NCBI GenBank assembly: GCA_016785225.1
Contig: JAFBJZ010000510.1
Coordinates: 2,666,001 to 2,730,000 of the forward strand
Direction of reading: 5' to 3'
Source: Psettodes erumei
Lineage: Eukaryota; Chordata; Actinopteri; Pleuronectiformes; Psettodidae
Length of the DNA: 64,000 nt
Positions 44,905 to 53,233 of the stretch are shown here, one piece after another (the first letter of the stretch is position 1; the number at the start of each line of letters is the position of its first letter). The translations under genes were made by a program, and so were the position numbers. Under the pieces are notes generated by a model. It was not told the DNA's origin and did no database searches. It worked only from the letters and a program-made list of their open reading frames with translations.

Positions 44905-47687
44905 GTCATAACTGAGCCCCAACTCTATTCCATTCATTATTAATATTAGGATTAACAGAGTGACCTTCAGAGAGAACTCATATGAATGTAGCCGAAAGAG
45001 AGACAGAGAGACGGAGGGAGATAAAGATAAAGAATGAGGTGGAGGGAGAAAAGCATAAAGAAAAGCCAATGGGCAGACTGGACGGCAGGGAGAGAAACAT
45101 TCAATATAATTTTATATTTTCACAAATCTTTGCAGCTGGGGAGAGAAAAAAGAGGCAGACAGGAGAGGAAGAAGAGGGAAAAGAGAGTGGAGATCATAGC
45201 TCTGGTTAGAAGAATCACTTGTTCATGGTTTTGATTAAAAACAACTGCTTTGGTAAATGTTTGTTGTAATGGTCACAGGAAGGAAGGAAACGGGCAAAGA
45301 AAGACAGTGTCCAACATCATGCTTTCTCCATCTTTTCTTTCTCACAGACAAAAGTCAGAATTCACAGTAGGCTGCTGCTGTCTGTTTTTGATGACAGGTT
45401 GTGAAAAATGAAAATGTATCAAACACTAGTCTGAACTTTGGTTATGACATCAGCTTTGGGAGGAAAATACTACATCTAGCCTCTGCCCAGGCTTCACCAG
45501 CCTGGCGTGAAACCCTGCCCAGGTATAATGGTCACATTGTAACACAGTTATGATGATGGTAATACAAGAACATTCACTCCACAATTTCTTCATCATAATC
45601 AGGTGAAATACATAATAAGGAAACATGGAACTGTAAAAGATTGTCTTTTTTGCAGCCAGGGAATTTACTGATGCAGAGAGGTGTGGTTTCATTTCATTCT
45701 CTGAAAGTAGCAGATAATGCCTCCTGTCTGCTGTAAGCAGTGATTGGTGAAATGATGTTTGTGTCACTGCTGCTCCATATTTAATTCGTTAATCCATCTG
45801 TCTCTTTTTATGCCACATATCCCCATTAAGTATTATCGTTACCTACTGAAGATGTATTAAAATAAATTATATGCCGTAACTCACCAAAATTATAGTATAG
45901 TATAATATAATTTTAATAGGGATTATTATTTCCTATTGGTACTACTACTAATACCATCATTATTTGGCCTGTATTTTCTTTATGTATTTATTTAACCTTT
46001 ATCTCACCAATTTGAGGTGGCTAGGTTGGCAGTGTCATAAGCTTCTGACAAGACAATACAATATCAGACACCGAAGTGAATCAATACTTAAAATTTACGA
46101 TTTACATACAAAGACTCAAATAAGCATAGAACAAAGTTTACAACACAGTTGTCAGTGTTAAGAAAGCTAAAATAATCTACAACAGTTTTAATTTTCATGC
46201 CCTCTGGAAAGTGATCCAAGCGGCTGCAGCAGATGAGATGAAAAGCTGTCTCTCCTATCTCCGCCTGTACGCTTGGGACAGACAGGAGCTAGTCTGTGTG
46301 GCTTGTGATCTGAGGTTATGACTGGAAGATGAACTCTGGAGAAACAAGTTTGCAAAGACAGGGAGAGAAGTTTGTCTGGAAAGGCTTTGTACCCAAAATA
46401 CCCTCGATGTGACTCAAACGGTGCACAGAACAAAGTGTGATCGTGAAACAGGCATTAAACTGTATTCTTTGTGGTATTACAGAGGTCTTTAAAAGAGAAA
46501 AGTCCTAAATTCAAGCTCGCTGAACATGGTGGAAACCCTATCATGGAGCAGAGCTTTTGGGTTCTGCTTCTGTTATTGATTTATTTATTCTTCAAGGTTG
46601 AAGTGTATTGTGGCAAAAGCAGGTAATAGTAAATACCAAACATCCAGACCTTTTGTTTCAATAGTAAACTTGATGATTATACTTCAGCATGTGGCAGATC
46701 CTAGATTTAATGCCAAAGCAGTTTAAATGTTTCAGGTAAATCTTGAAATACTTTCAAAATAGTTCAATACAGGGGCTTATTTACTTTCTGTATCAGTCTG
46801 TGGAAGCATATCTGATGACTGTATTCCACCTTTTGGGATGATTGAAGTTAAAGCTAACGATAAAAACATTTAACATATGTAATCTGGTTCTGTGTGTGTG
46901 GTATGGTGTGACATTGTTGTGCTATGGGAATATTCTGTACAGGTCAACAAAACTTCTTTTATTTTAAGGATGTGGAGTATCATTGCCTCTGTCGTGTTTC
47001 CTACGGTTCTTCAAGTGTTAGATGAAATGTCGTCAGTGTGTTCATTTGGAATTGTGTACATTAGAATATTGGGCTTCATGTGAGGTTTAAGACAGGAAGT
47101 GCTGGAGGTTATCGCTGGATGTATTTTACAAGCCTTTTATTTTCTGAAACCCTCTTGCTGCACTTCTGGTGGGGACTTTCCTCAGGAAGGTGCTGACAGG
47201 ATGTGCAAACGAGAAAGTCCGTGGAATTTCCTATTTTTCAACAATTGCAGTTGCTGTACTGCGAAGTGTTAGACTGTGCAACATGAAGACATAAATCCCA
47301 TTTTGAATGACACTGTTTGAAAAGAATGTTTAGATGAATTGACATTTTTTTGAATCGTGACAAAAAGGAGTGGAGGAACCTCCATTAAAACTTTAACAAA
47401 AATTGAGTTTGATAATTGGTTTGACTGATCTCAGAATCTCTTCTTCTTCTTTTGTTTTATCCCTGCGTTCTCTTGCCCCGCAGGTCTGAAGGATATCCTC
47501 CATATGGTTTCCGGCCAATGGGATCAGCTGCAGCGGCAGATCCGGCGCCAACATGGCTGGATGCTCCGCGCCCTCCGCTGCATCCAGGCCCGCCTCCTTT
47601 ACACCGGCCAATCGCACGAGCTCTTCACAGCCTCCGTGGATCCGTCCAGCCGGTTGGCAGGCTCTGCGCCCGGCGGACGGCCTCAAG
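4239..47687 (+). CDS. akap6: akap6 (mAKAP), 5' two-fifths of the coding sequence, partial at 3' end
   Basis: AKAP6 is a very large scaffold of the nuclear envelope and junctional SR in muscle and neurons. It holds PKA, phosphodiesterase, adenylyl cyclase, calcineurin, PP2A and MEF2-related signalling together and is anchored by nesprin through spectrin repeats. Twelve exons join in frame (about 866 codons) at GT-AG junctions: 4239-4474, 4685-4856, 17849-17958, 18564-18705, 19168-19815, 21189-21527, 21857-21997, 22076-22219, 22305-22547, 32415-32537, 44749-44845, 47484-47687. Recognisable AKAP6 blocks are the KPPPLHTGADWK start of the conserved N-terminal region (residues 82-220), ITAFELSDYSP, SRSTPSLVDPPDRSK, SDIAPSVGESIESGPLSD and SFKLNVDSH within spectrin repeat 1 (about 700-840). 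The long C-terminal exons, with further spectrin repeats and the PKA-binding helix, lie outside the window. Identification rests on remembered human AKAP6. Whether this is one of two teleost paralogues cannot be told here. Confidence 0.93.
4685..4856 (+). CDS. akap6: akap6 exon 2
   Basis: Acceptor TCAAAG|G at 4684/4685 completes codon 79 (Arg), and the exon runs to codon 136. It holds the strongly conserved block KPPPLHTGADWK, then HLPEIETWLRMTS and HVDVHLVQLK, nearly identical to mammalian AKAP6 as I remember it. The donor CAAG|GTAAGC is near consensus and leaves phase 0. The next AG (4690-4691) would break the frame, so 4685 is chosen. Confidence 0.93.
7131..7159. repeat. (TG)14 microsatellite
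   Basis: Uninterrupted TG dinucleotides in intron 2. Confidence 0.97.
9810..9841. repeat. (CA)16 microsatellite
   Basis: Uninterrupted CA dinucleotides in intron 2. Confidence 0.97.
11069..11099. repeat. (GT)15 microsatellite
   Basis: Uninterrupted GT array; a complementary CA array lies at 11255, so the transcript could fold the two together into a hairpin with a loop of about 155 bases. Confidence 0.97.
11255..11284. repeat. (CA)15 microsatellite
   Basis: Uninterrupted CA array, inverted relative to the GT array at 11069. Confidence 0.97.
12830..12985. repeat. CTAACC-type degenerate interspersed repeat
   Basis: A sequence with CATTTCCTGGAGACATACTC followed by diverged TAACCTTAA/CTAACTTAAACC units and CCCCATAAAG. 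It resembles the common teleost 'gaggaccTAACCCTAAACC' element often found beside CA arrays. A related stretch is at 37735-37960. Confidence 0.5.
13222..13425. repeat. teleost interspersed repeat (GTCAGCTTTATT family)
   Basis: Begins AAAGTCAAAGTCAGCTTTAT and continues with CTCTCGGACCCACGGTGCAA and an A-rich stretch of short repeats. From memory this combination is widely dispersed in perciform genomes. The family name and exact ends need a repeat library. Confidence 0.55.
14460..14690. repeat. teleost dispersed repeat, copy 1
   Basis: Contains GCTGTTAGACACTCCACTTT, GGGGCAGGTAGTGGACAGTG and GAGCTGCTGACCGGTGCTGA, phrases I associate with an abundant percomorph dispersed repeat. The stretches at 44395-44475 and 61880-62000 look like the neighbouring half of the same family. 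Class and boundaries are unknown. Confidence 0.45.
15090..15160 (+). mobile_element. possible tRNA-derived SINE head
   Basis: GCGTGGTGACTCAGCGACTG resembles a Pol III A box region, and GGGGTTCGAAGGC (GGTTCGAA at 15137-15144) is a good B box about 40 bases downstream, the usual layout of a tRNA-derived SINE promoter. No cloverleaf or 3' tail was confirmed, so it is not called a tRNA gene. Confidence 0.45.
15339..15595 (+). mobile_element. mariner/Tc1-like non-autonomous element remnant, copy A
   Basis: Starts with CTCATGCATCTCAAAAAATT followed by AGAATATGGTGAAAAGTTCA, which I recognise as the terminal-repeat end of a fish mariner/Tc1-type element. It continues into the opposite-end sequence GAGGAAATAACTGAGATACA and ATGACCTATAAACAATATCA with no transposase between, so it is an internally deleted copy. 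The far terminal repeat is degraded. Confidence 0.6.
16899..17175 (+). mobile_element. mariner/Tc1-like non-autonomous element remnant, copy B
   Basis: A second, more diverged copy in the same orientation: TAGTGCATCTCAAAAAGT, AAAGTTCAACATTTCCCATC, GGACATACTCTTTAGACATT, TTAGGAAATAACTGAGATAC and CATGAACTATAAACAC, each with a counterpart in order in the copy at 15339. No open transposase frame. Confidence 0.6.
17849..17958 (+). CDS. akap6: akap6 exon 3
   Basis: Encodes DICEDISDHVEQIHALLETE and continues to VDI, residues 137-172 plus two bases. It matches the helical N-terminal region of AKAP6 that follows HLVQLK. The acceptor TTACTTTAG|GAC and donor ATCAG|GTGAGG are canonical, with phase 0 in and phase 2 out. 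The exon follows a 13-kb intron. Confidence 0.94.
17959..19167 (+). other. akap6: akap6 introns 3 and 4 (605 and 462 bases) around exon 4
   Basis: Both introns are AT-rich with no repeat array longer than a few units and no open frame of interest. Intron 4 begins with a short CA run directly after the donor at 18706 and carries a poly-T run near 19020. Confidence 0.75.
18564..18705 (+). CDS. akap6: akap6 exon 4
   Basis: Completes Arg173 and encodes TVQLLWHQLRVSVLVLKER and on to ILQAFSQDQHQ, residues 173-220, the end of the conserved N-terminal block. The acceptor GGTTCAG|GACAGTG is canonical. The donor CACCAG|GTAACA is followed immediately by a short CA run (ACACACACTCACACA), a possible hnRNP L site. 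It ends in phase 0. Confidence 0.93.
19168..19815 (+). CDS. akap6: akap6 exon 5
   Basis: Encodes residues 221-436, starting TRLDALTEVDDCGQLTIRCS and reaching ITAFELSDYSP at about 250-260, the area ascribed to PDK1 binding in mammalian mAKAP-alpha. A Glu/Pro/Ser-rich, poorly conserved segment follows, then SPTQPSLPKR (358-367) and SRSTPSLVDPPDRSK (401-415). As I recall the human protein, a conserved stretch containing FDSWSYSEMEKEF should follow SDYSP at the start of the adenylyl-cyclase-5-binding region, and it is not in this exon. The acceptor TCTGCAG|ACT and donor CTGCAG|GTTTGT give phases 0 and 0. Confidence 0.94.
19816..21188 (+). other. akap6: akap6 intron 5 (1373 bases)
   Basis: An AT-rich intron. 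The only exon-like item is a 46-base stretch at 20667-20712 bounded by TGTTTCAG and AAAAG|GTAAAG; its inclusion would shift the frame. Confidence 0.75.
21189..21527 (+). CDS. akap6: akap6 exon 6
   Basis: Encodes residues 437-549, beginning VMNGRNLQ, an acidic, Ser/Pro-rich segment predicted to be disordered, with SPVREQLFSSDLE near the end. Similarity to mammalian AKAP6 is weak here, so the exon rests on an open frame in phase with both neighbours and on good splice sites (CTGAACAG|GTC and CTAAAG|GTGAAG). A second GT six bases downstream (AAG|GTTTAT) would add two codons in frame. Confidence 0.85.
21528..21856 (+). other. akap6: akap6 intron 6 (329 bases)
   Basis: A short T-rich intron ending in a C/T-rich tract and the CAGCAG tandem acceptor. 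Nothing else is visible. Confidence 0.75.
21857..21997 (+). CDS. akap6: akap6 exon 7 with tandem CAGCAG acceptor
   Basis: Encodes residues 550-596, including HWYGSEEFLALPAQLRKTEM and MKLESLAQSIPL, matching the WYGSDEYLALPSHLKQTEV region of mammalian AKAP6. The acceptor is a NAGNAG (CTCCAGCAG|GAG), so an exon start at 21857 or 21860 would include or omit one Gln without a frameshift. The donor CTG|GTTAGT is fairly weak. Phases 0 and 0. Confidence 0.92.
22076..22219 (+). CDS. akap6: akap6 exon 8
   Basis: Encodes residues 597-644: RPGDSTHEALQDVDDWDLTE followed by an acidic Gly/Ser-rich stretch ending PLPPL. It corresponds to the IDDWELSEMNSD region of mammalian AKAP6. The flanking introns are only 78 and 85 bases. 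The acceptor is CTTCCTGTAG|AGG and the donor CTG|GTATGC, phases 0 and 0. Confidence 0.91.
22305..22547 (+). CDS. akap6: akap6 exon 9
   Basis: Encodes residues 645-725. RLSPTSSSDIAPSVGESIES and GPLSDMQSEEDE are very close to mammalian AKAP6. The last 25 residues (VSLVQQLLEDIQSQ and DIWRKIE) begin the first spectrin-like repeat. The acceptor is CCTTCAG|CTC; a nearby ACAG at 22315 would break the frame. The donor is ATCGAG|GTATGG, phases 0 and 0. A 9.9-kb intron follows. Confidence 0.94.
28795..29400 (+). repeat. polypyrimidine-rich domain 1
   Basis: About 600 bases in which the plus strand is overwhelmingly C and T (CTCCTCTTCTTCCC and TTTCCTTTCC units with few purines). The long open frames here are artefacts of composition (Ser/Phe/Leu/Pro only). 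Confidence 0.85.
31375..32280 (+). repeat. polypyrimidine-rich domain 2, upstream of exon 10
   Basis: About 900 bases of C/T-rich plus strand, tapering about 135 bases before the exon 10 acceptor. Its long open frames are compositional artefacts. Confidence 0.85.
32415..32537 (+). CDS. akap6: akap6 exon 10
   Basis: Encodes residues 726-766: CFVQQLDGFISWLQEALDST and ENWTQPRQELDSLRVYLDTH, helix A/B of spectrin-like repeat 1, matching FVNKLDEFIQWLNEAMETTENW in human. The acceptor GTCCCCAG|TGT follows a CT-rich tract and the donor is CACCTG|GTGAGA. It is 123 bases, phases 0 and 0. Confidence 0.94.
35215..35250. repeat. interrupted CA array
   Basis: CA dinucleotides broken by ATGCAT, the first of a series of CA-rich blocks running to 35800. 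Confidence 0.85.
35496..35523. repeat. (AC)14 microsatellite
   Basis: Uninterrupted AC dinucleotides in intron 10, flanked by degenerate CA/TA sequence. Confidence 0.95.
35616..35647. repeat. (CA)16 microsatellite
   Basis: Uninterrupted CA dinucleotides in intron 10. Confidence 0.95.
36121..36142. repeat. (TC)11 microsatellite
   Basis: Uninterrupted TC dinucleotides in intron 10. Confidence 0.95.
37455..37479. repeat. (AC)12 microsatellite
   Basis: Uninterrupted AC array; a (GA)n run follows at about 37553-37573 and another AC array at 37673-37690. Confidence 0.95.
37735..37958. repeat. CTAACC-type interspersed repeat next to a CA array
   Basis: AGTAACCCTAAACCTTAGCA, then TTTGGTCCCCATGAGG, CTGGTCCCAACAAGGTCTGT and a run into a (CA)19 array. 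This is the same kind of element as at 12830, here more complete. It is common in teleosts as far as I recall. Confidence 0.5.
37959..37997. repeat. (CA)19 microsatellite
   Basis: Uninterrupted CA array at the end of the CTAACC-type repeat. Confidence 0.97.
38819..38843. repeat. (TA)12 microsatellite
   Basis: Uninterrupted TA dinucleotides; self-complementary and able to extrude as a cruciform. Confidence 0.97.
39606..39675. repeat. (TG)35 microsatellite, longest in the window
   Basis: Seventy bases of perfect TG dinucleotides in intron 10. Perfect arrays of this length are normally highly polymorphic. Confidence 0.98.
43891..43924. repeat. (AC)17 microsatellite with one ACGC interruption
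   Basis: AC dinucleotides interrupted once by CG near 43902. Confidence 0.95.
44390..44480. repeat. teleost dispersed repeat, copy 2
   Basis: CTCTCTTTTAGCTCTGTTTT followed by AGTCTCCACCATTTCCTGAG and GGAAATATGTGACTC. It aligns well with the stretch at 61885-61945 despite lying 17 kb away. Confidence 0.5.
44749..44845 (+). CDS. akap6: akap6 exon 11
   Basis: Encodes residues 767-798 plus one base: SFKLNVDSHSALKESVMEEG then RALLTIITSHQS, spectrin-like repeat 1. The acceptor is TGTTTCAG|AGT. The donor ATCAG|GTACAT is followed after nine bases by a 46-base CA array. The length of 97 is not a multiple of three, so skipping this exon would shift the frame. Confidence 0.94.
44855..44900. repeat. 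(CA)23 microsatellite abutting the exon 11 donor
   Basis: Perfect CA array starting at the tenth base of intron 11. CA repeats in this position are known targets of hnRNP L, so it may influence use of the exon 11 donor. Confidence 0.97.
45960..46420. repeat. possible interspersed repeat
   Basis: The start TATTTATTTAACCTTTATCT and the later A-rich stretch ATACAATATCAGACACC resemble a dispersed teleost element. It has a minus-strand open frame of 81 codons (46188-46433) without a recognisable domain. Identity uncertain. Confidence 0.3.
47484..47687 (+). CDS. akap6: akap6 exon 12 (last one in the window)
   Basis: Completes Gly799 and encodes LKDILHMVSGQWDQLQRQIR then RQHGWMLRALRCIQARLL, the end of spectrin-like repeat 1, followed by a variable tail ending GGRPQ and one extra base (phase 1). 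The acceptor is CCCCGCAG|GTC and the donor CTCAAG|GTAAGA is near-perfect. No continuing exon was found in the remaining 16.3 kb, where the mammalian counterpart would encode the start of spectrin repeat 2. Confidence 0.93.
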
Positions 47688-48639
47688 GTAAGAGAAAAAA
47701 ATTCAGTTTAGCTCTGAATCTTTCTGTTATTCTGTTCATCTGTTTTTTGTTTGTCTTTTATTCTTTGGTTCATATCCATCCATTTCCTCTCTGCTCTCTG
47801 GTGATCCCCTTTATCCCCCTCTCGCTCTCACACACACACAAGCTCACAAGCTCAACTCAGTCACTCACACTTTACCCATAGGCTTTTGGAAATTCTTTGT
47901 ATTGTTTGTATTGGCTGCCAATTAACATCCTGATTGTTTTTTTTTATTTCTTATTGGCTGCTGGTTAATTGGCTGGACTTGGTTAATTAGATGTAATCTC
48001 CCTTCGTGTGTTTCTCACTCTCGCTCATTGTGACGGTCATTCACATCCTGTTACTGGTGTGTGTGTTTTTAAATTTATTCCATGAGTCATCTTTGGCCTT
48101 CTGCTTCTACATAACCTCTGAAAACTACTCTGATTTGCAAATGCACAAAGATACAAACATCTTCTCTAGTTCCCTGACAATATATAATTTAGAAAAAGAG
48201 AGTTAAGTACATAAATAGAATTTCTTCACAATAGAAAAAGTCATGTCCTACCATGTGTACGTAGAACCTGCCCATTTGAGATCCCCAAAATGATCTGAAC
48301 AGCAAGATGGAAGTAGACAAATATGAGGAAGAAAACAAACAACACAGAGATTTAGTAAAATCTGTATGCCCTCCTTCAAAATTTGATTTATCAATTGGTC
48401 CAAAACTGGTGAGAAAACCTGTTGGAAGCCTCACCTTGTAAAATCAAGACCAGACCCCAAGAAGAGTCATACCCAGTGATGTTTAAACCTATCTTCCTGC
48501 ACATCCCAATCAGAGCTGACTTGATATTTAGACATATTGACACACGCGACAATGACCTCAACTCACTTTTGGTCCTGGGCCAGTTCTGGCATACTACAGA
48601 CTGCAAAGACCTGTGACAATCTCCAAATTCAGTAATTCA

Positions 48640-48955
48640 TTCATTTCCTCCCTCCTCTGTTGTTTTAACTTTTTGTCCTTCCTTGTCTTCCCTTCATTTA
48701 TTTCTTCAGCTGTATGTTTGTTTCTATGATCCTTCCTGTATTCCTGCCTTCATTCTTTCCTTCCATCCTTCTTGTCATCATTGCTCCCGTCCTTCATTGA
48801 TTTAGTTCCTTGTTAACCCCTTCCTTCCTTGCATCAGTCCTTACTTGCTTGACTCCTTACTTTCTTCCCTCCTCTCCCCCCATCCACCTCCTTTTTCCTC
48901 TGTTTTTCTCGAATCCATCCCTCTTTCATTGCTGGTCTCTTCTCCTCCTCCAGCA
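48640..48955 (+). repeat. polypyrimidine-rich domain 3
   Basis: About 300 bases of TTCC/CTTC-rich sequence in intron 12 that look like a decayed TTCC microsatellite. Confidence 0.75.
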
Positions 48956-51900
48956 GACCTGACTCTGGCTGTTTTCAGATTGTTTAGTAGCAATTAGAGC
49001 TGCAGCAGCCTGATCACTGTGATCAGTCAACAGTGACAGCCATTAGCCAGCTACTACCTTTGTGTGTGCGTGTGTGTCTGTGTCTTAAAGTGAAAGTGTT
49101 TGTGTGTATCTGTGTTTTTATGTGTGTGTCCATTAGCTGCTTGGCCGCAGCACATTAACAGTCCATTCATTATCCGTGCGACTCTCCCTCTGCACTTAAA
49201 GCTTTGATCCGTAAAAACCTGCAAACAACAAACTGAGGTGTGAACCTGCTGAATTATTTCTGTTCGCTGCTCCACAGCACACAAACACACACCCAAAAAG
49301 TGTCAACATCACATGTTCCACATACTTCTCTCATATTTTAAATTATTCAGTTCATGTCAGCTGAACATTGAGCTGCGAGATAACAGTGCAGTACAAAACC
49401 TTCGAGACGCTCCCATCGATGCAAGCTAACCTTCCAGCACGTTCTGCCACAACTGGAGATGTTTGTAAGGCTTTCTGGGCAAGGTCAGTTCAAGGTCAGT
49501 TCAAGTCCAAGTCAGGATGCATTTCATTTGAGACAAGTCCTAGTAAAATCTAATGAAGTCTTTAAGTTTTTATGAATACCTTTCATGTTTTTGGGTCTGT
49601 ATGTTTTCATTGCTGTTTGTCTGTGTGTGTGTTTGCAGGATTACACAAAAAGTGTTGAAGCAGTAGGAAGAATCCATTAACTTTTGGTGCAGGTGCCCCC
49701 TCTCTTTGAGTGTTTTCTAGTTTGTTTATTGTTTGTTTGATAGAAAGATTACTGAAAATAATCAAGAGATTTTCACAATTTTTTACCACATGGAAACCAT
49801 TAAATTGTGGTTGTGTGTAAAAAGTGATTTTGGAAGAAATTACATTTCTTAACACCACAGATACACCTTTGCTTCATTCATAACGTTTGAACTTTACAAT
49901 TAGTATGTGTATAAGTCATGTAACAACCTCCTCCAGCTCATCATTAAACTCAAACCAGATGTGATCATTTAATACTGTATACCTTTGTTTTTAGCATGAA
50001 AAGGCAGTGTCCTGTTACCTGTCACCTGAGATCATTTGTAGCTCCCAGTTTGAGAATGAAATATTATTAAGTGCCGACAGCCCAATGAAATTATGGAGAA
50101 AATAAATAATAAATTGTATGGCTTTTAGAAAAAAAGAAAGAAATCCCTGAATGTGGCTTGGCTGTGTGTTCATTATCTGCTAGTGCTCTTTAATGACAAT
50201 CAGATGCATGACCTAATTACTTCCATAGACACCGAGGTGGGGAGCGGCGGTGGAGGCAGACTGCAAGGTCAGCCAAGGGCAGCATGTTTATGTGTGTGTT
50301 TATGGATCTTAGTAAAAAAAAGAAAAAGAAAAGATGAAACAAGAATGACCAAGGGCAGAGGGGCAGGTAAATACAGTGCAGTTCATTTGTGTGTGTGAGT
50401 GTGGCTTTTCAGTGCAGGCTTGCGAGCGTCTGTTAGCGTCTACATATCTTTGTGTGTGCGTGTGTGTTTAAATGAACATAACCTTGACTAAAGGGCAAAA
50501 TAAAGGGCACATTGGAATAAATTTATCAAATCATGAAGCCTCGTGCAATATTTATAACCAGCGGATCCACTATTCATTACAAAAGATTAAATACCAACTT
50601 GTATCAATAATTCATACTCTTAATCTTCATTTTTAGTGCAATTAAGAGCAGAGGCAAATGACATATTTCACACCCGGCTATGTGATGGTTAGCACGCAAT
50701 TGAGTGAATGTGACTGCAGCTCTGCAGGCTGCCCGTGCCCCCGCTGCTGAATCTATAACGTGCTTGGACACAGTTATCCAAGTAGATTATCCTCCTTGGG
50801 TAATGATGATAGCATTGATAATGTTACTTAACTTTATTCAACACAAACACTGGATGATAGAGATATGTTGAGGAATAAAAAAAGAAGAAAAGAAGGAAGG
50901 GTGTAGCAAGATGTGTTATTGTTATTAGTTTATTGTGACATTGTATTATTGGGCTTCTGTCCCTTGTCACAAACATGGCCGACACACTTCTGCTTTATCT
51001 CCTCGATATGTGTTTGAAGAAGACATCTTTCTGTCACCCGAGACAGTAGCTTGTTTTTCATTACCGCACGCAACACCGCCTTAATAGGGCAACATTTTAA
51101 TGGACACACATTTCAACAAATTTAATACTCAAAGTCAGTAGCTTCCAGAAGCTAACTTTTTTTTTTCATATCTAATAGCACAAGTACTTATAACTGTTTA
51201 ACGGATGTACACTGCTGCTGCCAAATATTCAAGATAATGTATTAGAATGCTAGCTGGACAAAGCTAGAGACAAAGCTTCTCAGATGTGTTCAGTTGTAGT
51301 TTAGTCTAAAATCTAAGTCTGGAATATCTTCACTTTCATATAGTCTGTTGAATATTCTCATATTTGTCATAGTTCATTATTTTGAAATTTTTGGTTTGAC
51401 AAAACTATCCTGCTTAATATCCGGTTAGCTTTTTATGTGCTTTTCAGCCATATCCCATGGTCTTCATTTGCAGATGGGCTTTTCTCTTTGTCATTGGAAA
51501 TGAATGGCAGCTGCTATGACTTCATCCATAGAACCTTCAGGACCTTATGTTCCACTTACTAGCTTTTCTTTCCTTTTATTTTTGGAGTGTTCGTCTGCAT
51601 GTCACAGTCTTCATAAGTGAATGGAGTTACAGTTAAAAGCTGTTGAATGGACCTTACCTCCACATTGCTCTGTCTGAGCACTGATCTTTCCCATTCCTTG
51701 ATCCTCTTCTCTGTTTATTAATTCTTTGCTGACGTGGTCGCTGTAGCAACAACAGGTGTGGCGTGAGGTCATTCGCTGAGGCCGGGCCTTAACGAGCCTC
51801 TGAAGAGTAATCCTGTGCGTGTGTGTGTGTGTCTCTTGGTGCTCATAAGAGCTTGTTGTTACTGGTGTTAACATATGTCACTTCTCTGTAATATTCATCT

Positions 51901-51989
51901 GTCCTTCTCTTGACTTTCTCTCCCCATCCTCTCCCTCCTCGCAGGGAAAGGCAGAAAAACGAAAAAGATGAATTAACGACGTTAAAAAA

Positions 51990-52860
51990 TGTGGCAGAGA
52001 GACAGAATTATCCATCAGCCGTCTCATCCTGCATCTGTCTGTCTAACCTATCCATCCCTCCTTCCCTTTCGCATTCCATTCCCCCCCAGTATCTATCCCT
52101 CACCCCGTCCTCTTTTTCTCCACTGCTGTCTGTTCCCACTCTCTCAACACATCCTTCCGTTTTTCATGACTTGCTTATATTCAGCCATCTTTCTTTCTTT
52201 TCATCTTCCATGTCTTCTCATCTGTTCATCTTCTGCTTTTTTGCATCCTCCTCTTCTTCACCCATTTCACTGTCTGTCTCTTTGCAGCCATTTTCATTCT
52301 GCTGTTCTTTTATTTTCGTCCATCCATCCCTTCTTCCACACACTCCTGTCTGTCTCATCCATCCATTCACCCCTTATTTCTCCTTTTAATATTTTGTCTG
52401 TCTCCTGCTCTTCCTCTCCATGCTTGTCTGCATCCATCTCTTCTTTCCTTACTTTGACTTTTTTATTGCGTTTCCTTTCCTCTATCCCACACCCATCTTT
52501 CATCCCTTGTACATCTTTTTAGCTGTGTATCATTTATCCATGTGTTTCTTTGTTTTATTCCTCCCTTTCTTATCACTTTATTCATTTCTTTGCCACACTT
52601 TCTCATGCTGCTTTCTTTCTTTCTTTCTTTCACTCTTGCATCTGTTATTCATCCATCCATCCATCCCTCAATCCTGGGTTCCATCCGTCCTCTGCACCTT
52701 CCCTTCAGTTGAAACCCCCATGGACCTCTACATCCACACAGCCTTCGTTCTCTCATTTTATACCTATCCCTGCACCCCCCCCAATTTCTCTCTTCATCTT
52801 CCAGTTCTCCCCCTAACACTCCCTCCCTCTTTCTTTCTCTCCGTCCGTCTGTCTGGAGAG
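51990..52860 (+). repeat. polypyrimidine-rich domain 4
   Basis: About 870 bases of C/T-rich sequence with embedded (TTTC)n at about 52612-52632 and (ATCC)n at about 52650-52668, as if short tetranucleotide arrays had expanded and decayed. Confidence 0.85.
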
Positions 52861-52984
52861 GGGCGATTCATGTAAATGTCAGGAAATATCAGAGCCGGGG
52901 TGGTGGGATTAGGCAGTGAGGAGAAGATACACTGATACCAGCAAATATAACGCCCTGACAAGACGGCCAATGCTGGGGATTAGG

Positions 52985-53191
52985 ACACACACACACACAC
53001 ACTGGAAGGGTTTATGTGTGTGTGTGTGTGTGTGTGTGTGTCATATGAGAACATTGTGTGTTATGTGACTTCTGCAGTGTGTTACTGCATTTTAAAGATG
53101 TGTTGTATGTGTGTGTGTGTGTGTATTTGAAGATTTTCAAGTGACATCCGTAGTGTTTTGTTGCATATTGAAGATGAAGGTAAAGGTTGAG

Positions 53192-53231
<40 letters not shown>
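52985..53231. repeat. cluster of AC and GT arrays
   Basis: An AC run (about 52985-53003), then GT runs at about 53015-53041, 53108-53125 and 53197-53230. The AC run and the first GT run are inverted copies that could pair in RNA. Confidence 0.9.

Positions 53232-53233
<2 letters not shown>

Larger units (their letters stand above)
44846..47483 (+). other. akap6: akap6 intron 11 (2.6 kb)
   Basis: Opens with a long CA array, then a purine-rich (GAGA/GGAG) stretch at 44985-45190. From about 45960 to 46500 the sequence has the character of an interspersed repeat (TATTTATTTAACCTTTAT start), not securely identified. No exon is supportable. Confidence 0.7.

Noticed and set aside
51910..52875. Overlapping frames of 151-177 codons
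   Set aside because: Same cause: C/T-rich sequence with few stop codons. No recognisable protein.
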